A DNA stretch of 64,000 nt, taken from assembly GCA_964565645.1 (NCBI GenBank), contig CAZMFQ010000002.1, forward strand, positions 1 through 64,000, written 5' to 3'. The stretch comes from JAHIQC01 sp964565645. GTDB lineage: Bacteria; Actinomycetota; Coriobacteriia; Anaerosomatales; JAHIQC01. Both the position numbers and the translations under genes were made by a program. The stretch's first letter is position 1, and each line of letters begins with the position of its first letter. Shown here one piece after another: positions 17,082 to 25,147 of the stretch. The notes beneath the pieces are model-generated. The model searched no databases, had not been told where the DNA came from, and saw nothing but the letters and a program-made list of their open reading frames with translations.

Positions 17082-19505
17082 CTATGACTCGCGTGCGACT
17101 TCGATGGTCTTGAACGACTCGATGATGTCGCCTTCCTTGAGGTCCTGGAAGCCCTCGACACCGACACCGCATTCGTAGCCGGCCTTGACGCTCTTGACGT
17201 CGTCTTTGAACCTGCGCAGCGAACCGAGCTTGCCCTCGTAGACGACGGTGCCGTCGCGAACGACGCGGATCTGGTCGTCGCGCGTGATCTCGCCCTCGAG
17301 GACGTACGAACCGGCGATCACGCCCATCTTGGGTACGCGGAACAGCTCGCGGACCTCGACGCGCGCGGTGTCCTGCTCGACGATGTCGGGCGAGAGCATA
17401 CCGATACGCGCCGCGTTGATCTCCTCGATCGCCTGGTAGATGACGCGGTACAGACGGATGTCGACGTTGTCCTTCTCGGCAGCGAGCTTGGCGGCCGGGT
17501 TCGGACGGACGTTGAATCCGATGATGATCGCGTCGGAGGCGTCGGCGAAGGTGACGTCGGTCTCGGTGATCGCACCGACGGCCGAGTGGATGACGTTGAT
17601 GCGGACCTCGGACTGGTCCATCTTGTCGAGCGCGTCCTTGAGGGCCTCGATCGAGCCCTGCACGTCCGCCTTGACCACGAGGTTGAGGTCCTTGATCTCG
17701 CCTTCCTGGATGCGGGCGAAGAGGTCCTCGAGGGAGACGTGGACCTTCTTCTGCTCGCCCAGGAGCCGCTGCTTGAGCGCCTTCTCCTCGGCCAGGTTGC
17801 GCGCGTCGCGCTCGTCGGCGAACACGCGGAACTCGTCACCGGCGGACGGCACGCTCGAAAGACCCAGGATCTCGACCGGATCGGCGGGGCCTGCGTGGTC
17901 GACCGTCTTGCCGAGCGGGTCGACGAGCGCACGGACGCGGCCGTAGGCCGTACCCGCGACGAGCGGATCGCCGCAGCTCAGGGTGCCGCGCTGGACGAGC
18001 ACGGTCGCGACAGGACCGCGGCCCTTGTCGAGCTTGGCCTCGATGACCACACCGGACGCGTGCGCATCGGGGTTGGCCTTGAGCTCGAGCATGTCGGCCT
18101 GCAGGAGCACCATCTCGAGCAGGTCCTCGATGTGCAGGCGCTTCTTGGCGGAGACGTTGACGAAGATGTTGGTGCCGCCCCACTCCTCGGGCACGATCTC
18201 GTGCTCGGTGAGCATCTGGCGGACCGTGTCGGGGTTCGCGCCGTCCTTGTCGATCTTGTTGACGGCCACGATGATCGGCACGCCCGCGGCCTTCGCGTGG
18301 TGGATGGCCTCGATGGTCTGCGGCATGACGCCGTCGTCGGCGGCCACCACGAGGATGACGATGTCGGTGATGTTCGCGCCGCGGGCACGCATGGCGGTGA
18401 ACGCCTCGTGGCCCGGGGTGTCGATGAAGGTGATCTGACGGTCGTTGCGGTGGACCACCGACGCACCGATGTGCTGCGTGATGCCGCCGGCCTCAGTGGC
18501 TGCGACACCGGTCTCGCGGATCGCGTCGAGCAGCGAGGTCTTGCCGTGGTCGACGTGACCCATGACGGTGACAACCGGCGGACGCGGCTTGAGGTCGGCC
18601 TCGTCGTCGACGAACGTCCAGCCGGCCTCCTCCTCGGGGCTGACGACCTTGACCTCACGACCGAGGTCCTCGGCGATCAGTTCCACGACGTCGCTCATCA
18701 TCGGCTGGTTCACCGTGAGCGGCATGCCGAGGAGCATGAGGCGCTTGATGATCTCGTTCGGGGAGAGTTCCAGAGCATCGGCGAACTCACCGACGGTCAC
18801 GCCCTCGGTGACGGTGATGACGTCGCCTGAGACCGCGGGGGCCCCGTCGCCGGAGTCGGCAGCGGTCTGCGCGACCTCCGCCGCCTGCTCTGCGCGCTTG
18901 TCCTTCTTCTTCTTGCGCTTGCCGCCACCGGCCTGAGCAGCCGCGACGGCTGCCTTGGCCTCTTCGATGACCTTGTCGCGCGACGCCTGCTCGGCCTCGC
19001 GGGCCATACGGCGGTAGCGGTCCTCTTCTTCTTTCTCGAGGCGCGCGGCCTCCTCGGCCTCGCGCTTGGCGCGATCGACGGCCTCGTTGGCTGCCGCCTC
19101 TTCCGCTGCCTTGGCTGCGGCGGCGGCCTGAGCGCTCGCTGCCTCTTCGGCGGCGCGTGCGGCGGCCTCCTCGGCCTCCTGCTTCGCGGCTGCCTCGGCC
19201 TCGCGCTTGGCACGTTCCTCGGCCTCGCGGCGGCGCCGATCCTCTTCCTCGGCCTTGCGCACAGCCTCCTCGGCCTCACGCTTGGCGGCCTCCTCGGCCT
19301 CCTGCTTGGCGCGCTCGGCCTCCATCTCGGCCTGCTTCTCCGCGATGATGGGCCCGAGGTCCTTGCGGATCTTGTCCACGTACGCCTCGACGAGCGTCGA
19401 CGCGTGGTTCTTTGCGGGGATCTTGAGCCCTGCCAGGTGGTCGAGAAGCTCCTTGGAGCTCATCCCGAACTCTTTGGCCAGCTCATGTACTCTCATGCTC
19501 GGCAT
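17082..19505 (-). CDS. infB: Translation initiation factor IF-2
   Basis: GTPase that brings initiator tRNA to the 30S subunit. The product has 807 residues. The first ~60 residues form an IF2N domain (VHELAKEFGMSSKELLDHL). A long Ala/Glu/Lys/Arg-rich coiled-coil linker follows to about residue 205, then a second IF2N region and the G domain with VMGHVDHGKTSLLDAI (G1), TQHIGAS (G2), DTPGHEAFTAMR (G3) and NKIDK (G4), then the IF2 beta-barrel and C domains. The linker is the source of many false open frames on the other strand. It lies in the nusA-ylxR-infB order. Confidence 0.97.
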   Translation of the reverse strand: MPSMRVHELAKEFGMSSKELLDHLAGLKIPAKNHASTLVEAYVDKIRKDLGPIIAEKQAEMEAERAKQEAEEAAKREAEEAVRKAEEEDRRRREAEERAKREAEAAAKQEAEEAAARAAEEAASAQAAAAAKAAEEAAANEAVDRAKREAEEAARLEKEEEDRYRRMAREAEQASRDKVIEEAKAAVAAAQAGGGKRKKKKDKRAEQAAEVAQTAADSGDGAPAVSGDVITVTEGVTVGEFADALELSPNEIIKRLMLLGMPLTVNQPMMSDVVELIAEDLGREVKVVSPEEEAGWTFVDDEADLKPRPPVVTVMGHVDHGKTSLLDAIRETGVAATEAGGITQHIGASVVHRNDRQITFIDTPGHEAFTAMRARGANITDIVILVVAADDGVMPQTIEAIHHAKAAGVPIIVAVNKIDKDGANPDTVRQMLTEHEIVPEEWGGTNIFVNVSAKKRLHIEDLLEMVLLQADMLELKANPDAHASGVVIEAKLDKGRGPVATVLVQRGTLSCGDPLVAGTAYGRVRALVDPLGKTVDHAGPADPVEILGLSSVPSAGDEFRVFADERDARNLAEEKALKQRLLGEQKKVHVSLEDLFARIQEGEIKDLNLVVKADVQGSIEALKDALDKMDQSEVRINVIHSAVGAITETDVTFADASDAIIIGFNVRPNPAAKLAAEKDNVDIRLYRVIYQAIEEINAARIGMLSPDIVEQDTARVEVRELFRVPKMGVIAGSYVLEGEITRDDQIRVVRDGTVVYEGKLGSLRRFKDDVKSVKAGYECGVGVEGFQDLKEGDIIESFKTIEVARES

Positions 19506-19514
19506 ACGTGCACG

Positions 19515-19817
19515 TCACCGTCCTTGCTGCGAGGCTGCCAGGTCCTCTATGACCTGTGCGAACTCTCGTCTCAGTCTGTCTATGTCGTCTTCCTTGAGGT
19601 GCACTCTCAGCGCCGAATCCAGGCGCTTGCGGCGCACCGCCGCATCGAAACACTCAGATGTGGCACACAGGTACGCTCCCCTGCCGTTGGCTTTGCCGGT
19701 CGGATCGACCGTCACATCGCCTTCGGGTGTGCGCACCACCCGCACGAGGGCCCGCTTGTCCGAGCCGGTCGCGCAGCCGATGCAGGTGCGCAGGGGCGTC
19801 TTGCGGGCCTTGGCCAC
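19515..19817 (-). CDS. ylxR: YlxR family RNA-binding protein
   Basis: Small cytoplasmic protein of 100 residues, of the DUF448/YlxR family, which lies between nusA and infB in most bacteria. The N-terminus holds the signature RTCIGCATGSDKRALVRVVR, followed by GKANGRGAYLC. Studies of the family suggest RNA or RNase P binding; nothing in this sequence decides between them. It starts at the last base of the nusA stop. Confidence 0.93.
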   Translation of the reverse strand: MAKARKTPLRTCIGCATGSDKRALVRVVRTPEGDVTVDPTGKANGRGAYLCATSECFDAAVRRKRLDSALRVHLKEDDIDRLRREFAQVIEDLAASQQGR

Positions 19818-20959
19818 TACTTGGCGTCCTCCTTCTGGTGGATGCGGCAGTACACACTGCCGGGTACAGCCTTGTTGCGACAGCGCAGGCCGGACGAGGT
19901 CACGGCGACACAGCGGCCGTCGTACTCCTCGTCGGTCGCGCCGTCATCGCCTGCGGCCACGGCATGGGCAAGGCCCTGCTCGGCCGCCTGCGACTGGCTC
20001 TTGATGTCGATGCGCCAGCCCGTCAGCTTGGCGGCGAGGCGGGCGTTCTGCCCCTCCTTGCCGATCGCGAGAGAGAGCTGGTCGTCAGGTACGACGACCG
20101 TGGCGGTGTGGGTGTTCTCGTCGGCCATCACGCGGCTGACCTTGGCCGGAGAGAGCGCGTTGGCGACATAGGTCGCGGGGTCTTCGGACCACGGCACCAC
20201 GTCGATGCGCTCGCCGCGCAACTCGCCCACGATCATGCGCACGCGGCTGCCTTTGGGACCGACACAGGCGCCGACCGGGTCGAGACCGGATTCACGGCTC
20301 GACACGGCGACCTTGCTGCGAAGCCCGGGCTCGCGCGCGACGCTCTTGATCTCGACGATGCCGTCGTAGATCTCGGGCACCTCGAGTTCGAAGAGGCGAC
20401 GGATGAGCCCCGGATGCGTGCGGGACACGACGATCGAGGGCTCGTTGCTCGTCTTGCGCACCTCGATGATGTAGGCCTTGATTCGCTGGTTGTGGTCGTA
20501 GCGCTCGTTGTGCGGCTGCTCACTCGGCGGCAGAAGCGCCTCGACGCCTTCGCGCAGCTTGATGAGCGTGTAGCGCGAATCGGACTGCTGGACCGTGCCG
20601 GTGACGCTCTCGCCGACGCGGTCTGAGTACTCGTCAAAGATCTTCTCGCGCTCGGCCTCACGGATCGAGCCCATGATCACGCTCTTGGCGGCCTGCGCGG
20701 CGATGCGTGAGACGTCCTTGGGCGTGATGTCATGCTCCTCGAACTCGGGCTCCTCTTCGGTTCCGCCCACGGGCACGAGCTCGTAGACGTAGATGCGCCC
20801 GGTCTCACGGTCGAGGACCACGCGGGTATCGTTCTCGAGGTCGAGCATCCGCTTGTAGGTCTGAGCGAGCTGCTGCTCGAGCTTGTCCAGCATCTCGTAC
20901 TCGTCGATGTTCTTCTCGCGGGCGAGCGCCTTCAAGGCGTCCATCAGTTCTGAACTCAT
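19817..20959 (-). CDS. nusA: Transcription factor NusA with an extra Cys/His C-terminal tail
   Basis: Binds RNA polymerase and controls pausing, termination and antitermination. The product has 380 residues. The order is N-terminal polymerase-binding domain, S1 domain (VTGTVQQSDSRYTLIKL), KH1 (PVGACVGPKGSRVRMIV) and KH2 (LSLAIGKEGQNARLAAKLTGW). The acidic repeats of proteobacterial NusA are absent. After the KH domains the protein ends with a ~40-residue tail containing CVAVTSSGLRC and GSVYCRIH, spaced like a small zinc-binding knuckle. This tail is not part of standard NusA. It overlaps rimP by 4 bp. Confidence 0.96.
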   Translation of the reverse strand: MSSELMDALKALAREKNIDEYEMLDKLEQQLAQTYKRMLDLENDTRVVLDRETGRIYVYELVPVGGTEEEPEFEEHDITPKDVSRIAAQAAKSVIMGSIREAEREKIFDEYSDRVGESVTGTVQQSDSRYTLIKLREGVEALLPPSEQPHNERYDHNQRIKAYIIEVRKTSNEPSIVVSRTHPGLIRRLFELEVPEIYDGIVEIKSVAREPGLRSKVAVSSRESGLDPVGACVGPKGSRVRMIVGELRGERIDVVPWSEDPATYVANALSPAKVSRVMADENTHTATVVVPDDQLSLAIGKEGQNARLAAKLTGWRIDIKSQSQAAEQGLAHAVAAGDDGATDEEYDGRCVAVTSSGLRCRNKAVPGSVYCRIHQKEDAK

Positions 20960-21441
20960 CTGTCGTCCGCTCCTTTCGGGGTAAAGTCCACGTCGCCCTT
21001 CACGTTGGCCTTGGAGACCGCGGAGAACGGGATGTGGAACGTCTGTCCGTCAACGTCGAGCTCGATGTCGTCGCCTGCGACAGCGACGATCGTGCCCGTG
21101 TACTTCGTGCGGCCTTCGATCGGCGTGGTCTTGACCACGGCCGTCGAGCCCACGAAGCGCTCGAAATCAGCGATCTTGCGCAGCGGTCGGTCGATCCCGG
21201 GGGTGCTCACTTCGAGGGTGTACGCACTGGGCACCGGGTCCTCGGCATCGAGGATCTCCGATATCCAGCGGTTCGCCTCGACGATCGCATCGATATCCAG
21301 GCCACCGTCCCTGTCCAGAAGGACGCGCACGACAGGCGCCTTGGTAGCGCCGGCAGTCTCCACGGCGACGAGTTCGAGACCCTCGCGTGCAGCTACAGGC
21401 GCCAGAAGCGCCTCGATCCTTTCGTGCAACGGTGCCTGCAT
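20956..21441 (-). CDS. rimP: Ribosome maturation factor RimP
   Basis: Cytoplasmic factor for maturation of the 30S subunit, 161 residues. It has the N-terminal alpha/beta domain (GLELVAVETAG, LLDRDGGLDIDAI) with YTLEVSTPGIDRPL at the junction, and a C-terminal Sm-like barrel. It is the first gene of the minus-strand block, behind a promoter at 21523-21550 and a leader hairpin, with GGGAGGAGG as ribosome-binding site. Confidence 0.95.
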   Translation of the reverse strand: MQAPLHERIEALLAPVAAREGLELVAVETAGATKAPVVRVLLDRDGGLDIDAIVEANRWISEILDAEDPVPSAYTLEVSTPGIDRPLRKIADFERFVGSTAVVKTTPIEGRTKYTGTIVAVAGDDIELDVDGQTFHIPFSAVSKANVKGDVDFTPKGADDR

Positions 21442-21464
21442 ACCGACCTACCTCCTCCCAGAAC

Positions 21465-21486
21465 AAAAAAAGCGGGGGTTACCCAC
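21465..21486 (-). terminator. Leader attenuator-like hairpin before rimP
   Basis: On the minus strand GTGGG pairs with CCCGC across a short TAACC-type loop and is followed by seven T residues. It lies between the promoter and the rimP ribosome-binding site. This is the shape of an intrinsic terminator placed in a leader, so NusA or another factor could control read-through into its own operon. The regulatory role is inference. Confidence 0.5.
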
Positions 21487-21522
21487 TTCTCGCGAGAAAC
21501 GACAGATTCACGTGCGAAAGGG

Positions 21523-21550
21523 ATTCTACCACAGGGTAAGAGGTGGTCAA
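21523..21550 (-). promoter_or_regulatory. Sigma-70-type promoter of the rimP-nusA-infB operon
   Basis: On the minus strand TTGACC (-35, 21545-21550) and TAGAAT (-10, 21523-21528) are separated by 16 bases. It lies about 80 bp upstream of rimP and is the only strong hexamer pair seen ahead of the block. Confidence 0.65.
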
Positions 21551-21633
21551 AGACGCGGAAAGGTGACGCGCACGCGTTTTGCGGGTATCAAGACGTGCAC
21601 GCATCTGACCCCTGGGGGACGGGGCTAGAACGG

Positions 21634-22674
21634 ATGTCGAAACCAAAGACCCTCACGCGTACCGTCGCGTCGCTCGGAGTCCATGACCACGCATGTCTGA
21701 TCTACGAGTCATACGACCAGCAGCAGGCGGCTCTCGCATCCTACTTCCGTGCTGGCCTCGACGCGGGTGAACCGTGCGCCTATGTGGCCGACGAACTGAC
21801 GGGCAAGGACGTGCTCGCCACCCTCGAGCGACTGGGGATCCTTGCCGAGGTCCCGCCCGGGGAGCCCGGCCTGACCGTGCTGACCAGCCGCGACTCGTAT
21901 CTGCGCGAAGGAGTGTTCGACCCCGACCTCATGATCGAGTTCATCCGCGGGGTCGTCGGGCAGACGCTCGAAGCCGGATTCCCCGCCCTGCGCGGAGCCG
22001 GCGAGATGTCGTGGAACCTTGCCGGAGAACCCGGTTCCGAGCGCATCTTCGAGTACGAGGCCAAGCTCAACGTGCTGCTCGCCGAGGAGCCCGCCTGCCT
22101 GATTTGACTCTACGACAGGGACCGGTTCGGCCCCGAACAGCTCCTGGAAGTGATCAAGACGCACCCGCTCATCATCTTCGGGGACCGGGTGTTCCAGAAC
22201 ATGTACTTCATCCCACCGACGGAGTATCTCGCCCAGCAGAGCCCCGAGCGCGTGCTGCAGACGACGCTCGACCGCATCCGCGAGCGCGCCGGTGTCGAGG
22301 ACTCTCTCAGCGCACTGGAGCGCCGCTTCCACAGCGCCATCGACAACTTCCCCTACACCCTCGTCATCTACGATCCCGACCTGCGCTACATCCACATCAA
22401 CGAACGCGGCCTGAAGGACGCGGGTCTGCAGGAAACGGATATGATCGGCCGCACCAACGAGGAGATCTGGCCGCCCGAGGTCTACGGGCTCTTCATCGAC
22501 GAGCTTCGCAAGGCGCGGGAGACAGGCACGATCACCAGCGCCATCTTCACTACGCCGTATGCCGGCGGCGTCCAGACGGTCGAGACGATCTTCGTGCCCA
22601 TCTTCGACGACGACGGCGCGCTCGAGTCGATCCTCGGCGTGAGCTACGACCGCTCGGCTCCCGTGACGGGGTAG
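21634..22674 (+). CDS. MEDS-PAS sensory protein with an in-frame UGA (probable selenocysteine)
   Basis: Predicted sensor of 346 residues if UGA at 22105-22107 is read through. Residues ~15-210 match the MEDS (DcmR sensory) domain: GVHDHACLIYES at the start and LYDRDRFGPEQLLEVIKTHP after the UGA. Family members usually have Cys where this gene has UGA (consensus ICxYD), giving ACLI-U-LYDRDRF with U158. The frame continues without a stop through a PAS domain (residues ~235-340, NFPYTLVIYDPDLRYIHIN) to TAG at 22672. A strong hairpin starts 8 bases after the UGA. No output domain is present, so it may pass its signal by protein contact. The ATG at 21634 gives the natural N-terminus of the domain; coding sequence before it is not conserved. 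A nonsense mutation is the alternative. Confidence 0.75.
22116..22146 (+). promoter_or_regulatory. SECIS-like hairpin after the UGA of the MEDS-PAS gene
   Basis: CAGG (22116-22119) pairs with CCTG (22143-22146), and inside them GTTCG pairs with CGAAC over a GCCC loop. It starts 8 nt downstream of UGA 22105-22107, where bacterial SECIS elements lie. Position and strength fit selenocysteine insertion; the exact loop requirement for SelB of this lineage is not known to me. Confidence 0.5.
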
Positions 22675-22705
22675 CCCACCTGCCGAGGACCCCTCACCCG
22701 ACCTC

Positions 22706-23122
22706 TCAGGACCTGAGCGCCACGGCGGGCAGGTGCCCGCCGAACATCGCACACACCAGTGCAGCGTCCACGAGCAGGGGCACGACCGCCCAGCTCGACA
22801 ACCATGCGACCTGCAGCACCGCCGACGCGAGCGCACCGATGACGATGAGTGCGGGCACCCACGACCCGGGAACCAGCCAGCCCCAGTACGCCGCCGCCGC
22901 CATCAGGAAGCAGACCGCCGCGGTGATGCCCAGGACGGGTGTGATGGTGTCGCGCAGGCCCCCGGCCGGCAGCAGCGTCCTCGTGTCCGCAAAGAACGGC
23001 CACAGGATCCCGCCACCCGTGAACCACGGTGGCGGCGCCTGGCCCGGTGCCGCCGGGACGAGCGCGCTCAGGTTGACCTGCGCGCCTACGAGCAACAGTG
23101 CGATCGTGATGAACCTGCTCAT
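22706..23122 (-). CDS. Four-helix membrane protein, probable target of the adjacent TetR regulator
   Basis: A 138-residue hydrophobic protein with about four transmembrane segments (start, residues ~60-80, 85-105 and 110-130) and a Pro/Gly-rich loop after the first. I do not recognise the family. GGAGAGAGTC precedes the ATG at 23120-23122. A GGAAAC-N14-GTTTCC element lies 22-47 bp upstream, matching elements in front of the neighbouring tetR-type gene, so it is probably controlled by it. Confidence 0.7.
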   Translation of the reverse strand: MSRFITIALLLVGAQVNLSALVPAAPGQAPPPWFTGGGILWPFFADTRTLLPAGGLRDTITPVLGITAAVCFLMAAAAYWGWLVPGSWVPALIVIGALASAVLQVAWLSSWAVVPLLVDAALVCAMFGGHLPAVALRS

Positions 23123-23143
23123 GACTCTCTCCTTCGTGTTTGA

Positions 23144-23169
23144 GGAAACTCATACGGTGTTGCGTTTCC
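23144..23169. promoter_or_regulatory. Probable TetR-family operator
   Basis: GGAAAC (23144-23149) and GTTTCC (23164-23169) form inverted half-sites upstream of the four-helix membrane protein. The same half-sites occur three more times in front of the TetR-type gene. Confidence 0.55.
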
Positions 23170-23208
23170 AACGGGCCGAACAAAGGCCGCACGAGTCGGC
23201 CTGGTGGT

Positions 23209-23748
23209 CTAGCGGACGAACTTCACGATCCGTGCCACGAGCTCCGCGTCACGGTCGTATGACGGATCGGCGTTGAGGATCATCAGGTACTCGACGATCA
23301 TGGCCGCGACCATCTTCTCCACCAGCACGGGGTCACCGGCGTTGAACTCACCGGCGTCCATGCCGTCCTGCGCCATCTCGCGCAGCAGCTCCCCGGTGGC
23401 CTGCCGGAACGCATCGGCCGCAATACCGTACTCGTACAACCACTCCTCCTCACCGGTCCTGCCCACGTGTGCACGACCCATCTCGATGACCAAGCGGACA
23501 ACAGCTTCGACACGCGAGGTGTAGTCGGGCAGTTCGGCTGCCGTGGCTGCAAGACGCGCCTTCTCCTGCAACGCCTGCCGGGCCACCACGTGCGCATAGA
23601 TGTCGCGCTTTCGCTCGAAGTGCGCGTAGATCGTCTTCTTGGAGATCCTGAGTTCGCGGGCGACGTCGTCGAGGTTCGCGCCGTCATACCCGAAGCGCTT
23701 CACGTGCTCCTCGAACGCATCCACGATCTGTCGTGCTGTCGGATTCAT
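23209..23748 (-). CDS. TetR/AcrR family transcriptional regulator
   Basis: A 179-residue repressor-type regulator. The N-terminal helix-turn-helix is clear (DDVARELRISKKTIYAHFERKRDIYAHVV); the C-terminal ~120 residues are the variable ligand-binding and dimer part. The ATG at 23746-23748 is chosen because AGAGGCGGG lies just upstream and the longer in-frame version runs into the operator region. The upstream DNA holds paired GGAAAC/GTTTCC half-sites, and the same element lies before the downstream membrane-protein gene, so autoregulation plus control of that gene is likely. The ligand is unknown. Confidence 0.9.
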   Translation of the reverse strand: MNPTARQIVDAFEEHVKRFGYDGANLDDVARELRISKKTIYAHFERKRDIYAHVVARQALQEKARLAATAAELPDYTSRVEAVVRLVIEMGRAHVGRTGEEEWLYEYGIAADAFRQATGELLREMAQDGMDAGEFNAGDPVLVEKMVAAMIVEYLMILNADPSYDRDAELVARIVKFVR

Positions 23749-23762
23749 CGGCCCGCCTCTCG

Positions 23763-23821
23763 GTGGAAACTCTCGTCGACGTGAGTTTCCACAATGGAAA
23801 CGCAACTGTCAAGCAGTTTCC
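23763..23821. promoter_or_regulatory. Autoregulatory operator cluster of the TetR-type gene
   Basis: GTGGAAACTC (23763-23772) and GAGTTTCCAC (23783-23792) form a perfect 10-bp inverted repeat. A further pair, GGAAAC (23796-23801) and GTTTCC (23816-23821), follows directly. This is a typical palindromic TetR-family target and sits just upstream of the regulator's start. Confidence 0.65.
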
Positions 23822-23852
23822 ATGAATCTGTTCGGCTGGACTGTTCGCTACG

Positions 23853-24149
23853 TCAGCGGTTGCGCCTGCGCGCGGCCCCGCCGCCTCCGCCGCCCCACAG
23901 CGTCATAGCGCCGAACAGGAAGCCGAAGTTGTACCAACCACCGTTGTTATGGACCTCGTACATGCTCACGTTGTGGTTGAACAACGAGATGATGAACGTC
24001 ACCGGCGCGATGATGCCGTGCCAGAGCCCCGCCCAGAAGCCCGCCACATCTCCCCCGCTGCCGGCGAACTCGTTGGGACCGGGCGCACACGACGCGAGTG
24101 CGAGCATCGCGACGATCAGCAGTGCGACCAGGATCAGCCTGCGGTACAT
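23853..24149 (-). CDS. Small lipoprotein, unknown function
   Basis: A 98-residue protein with a lipoprotein signal (LVALLIVAMLALASC, lipobox ASC near residue 20), one or two later hydrophobic segments (GLWHGIIAPVTFIISLF, FGFLFGAMTLW) and a basic Gly/Arg tail. The pattern resembles small membrane lipoproteins found near transport or stress genes; I cannot name a family with certainty. It follows the ZIP-type transporter on the same strand by 36 bp and may share its transcript. Confidence 0.75.
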   Translation of the reverse strand: MYRRLILVALLIVAMLALASCAPGPNEFAGSGGDVAGFWAGLWHGIIAPVTFIISLFNHNVSMYEVHNNGGWYNFGFLFGAMTLWGGGGGGAARRRNR

Positions 24150-24185
24150 AGGACCACCCTCGTTTCGGTCGTTGACGGATCGCTG

Positions 24186-24956
24186 CTATCCCGCGATCCC
24201 CGCTGCGAACATGTCGATCAGCAGGACCGCAAGGAATCCCGCAAAGAACAGCGACGTGCTGAGAAGGGTCTCGGGGACCTCGTGGGCCTCCTTGAGCAGT
24301 TCCTCGGCGGCAAGATAGAGCAGTGCGGCGACGGCGAACGCGAGCACACCTTCAAGCCACGCGCCGACGAGCACCCCGCCGAGGAGATGGCCGGCAACCG
24401 CGCCCAGGAGCGGGGCGGCGGCCACCCCGCACGCGATAAGGATGCCGCGGCTGCGTGCCATGCCGGCCTCCGAGAAGTCGGCGCCCATCGAGAGCCCGAG
24501 CGCGAGCAGCTCGACAGCGAGCGCGACCGCGATGAGCAGCGCCTTCTGGCCCTCACCTTCGGCGGCGGTGGCCGTCACGCCGATCAGCAGGCCGTCCACG
24601 AACAGGTCGACCACGACCACGCCGACGAAGGACCAGCCGACGCCCTTCTCGGCGCCACCTCTGTGCTCGAGTTTGGTCGCGACCCACTCGATGAACAGCA
24701 TCACCGAGACGCCGAGCGCGAACCCGATCGCGGCGGCACCGGGCATGTGGCGGTCCATGACGTCGGGCAGGACCTCGACGCTCGCAGCCGCGAACACGAA
24801 CCCGGCCGCGAGGTGCTGGATGAGACTGCGCGTGTTCATGGAGGGGACCGTGTACGAGGCGACGATGGCGCCGACCACGAGGCATATGGCGGTCACGCCC
24901 GCATACGACGTGGCTTGAACGAGCGGGGATGCGGATCCGAACACGTGCCCTCCCAA
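24186..24956 (-). CDS. ZIP family metal transporter
   Basis: Membrane protein of 256 residues with about eight hydrophobic segments. The family pattern is visible as HLAAGFVFAAASVEVLPD in the second or third helix, VDLFVDGLLIG in the fourth, and AEELLKEAHE in a later one; these hold the His, Asp and Glu residues expected to bind the divalent metal. The metal (Zn, Fe or other) cannot be told. A small lipoprotein gene follows it. Confidence 0.8.
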   Translation of the reverse strand: MGGHVFGSASPLVQATSYAGVTAICLVVGAIVASYTVPSMNTRSLIQHLAAGFVFAAASVEVLPDVMDRHMPGAAAIGFALGVSVMLFIEWVATKLEHRGGAEKGVGWSFVGVVVVDLFVDGLLIGVTATAAEGEGQKALLIAVALAVELLALGLSMGADFSEAGMARSRGILIACGVAAAPLLGAVAGHLLGGVLVGAWLEGVLAFAVAALLYLAAEELLKEAHEVPETLLSTSLFFAGFLAVLLIDMFAAGIAG

Positions 24957-24970
24957 GACGATATTCGCGA

Positions 24971-25136
24971 CTAGAGTTCGATCGACGCGCCCGCCCCGGC
25001 GTACTCCACCCTGTCGCCGAGGACTCCGCGCAGTATAGCGAAGCCGCGCTGTTCGGTGCAGTGCATCGTGATCACGCGCGGGATGCGCTCGTATACCGCT
25101 CGGTAACCGAGACTCTCATCCGCGGCGCCCGACGCT
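24971..25136 (-). pseudogene. Possible 3' remnant of an MBL-fold metallohydrolase gene
   Basis: A minus-strand frame ending at TAG 24971-24973 reads IPRVITMHCTEQRGF then LGDRVEYAGAGASIEL. This resembles the C-terminal end of MBL-fold hydrolases of the dihydropterin-synthase-like group, where HCTG..A....LGDRVEY is common. No start codon and no upstream metal-binding motifs remain, so if real it is a broken fragment between the ZIP and deacetylase genes. Nothing else was seen in this 190 bp gap. Confidence 0.35.
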
Positions 25137-25147
25137 AGAGTCTTGCC

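Noticed and set aside
17586..18830. A 414-codon plus-strand frame
   Set aside because: Antisense of the infB G domain, which has every expected motif.
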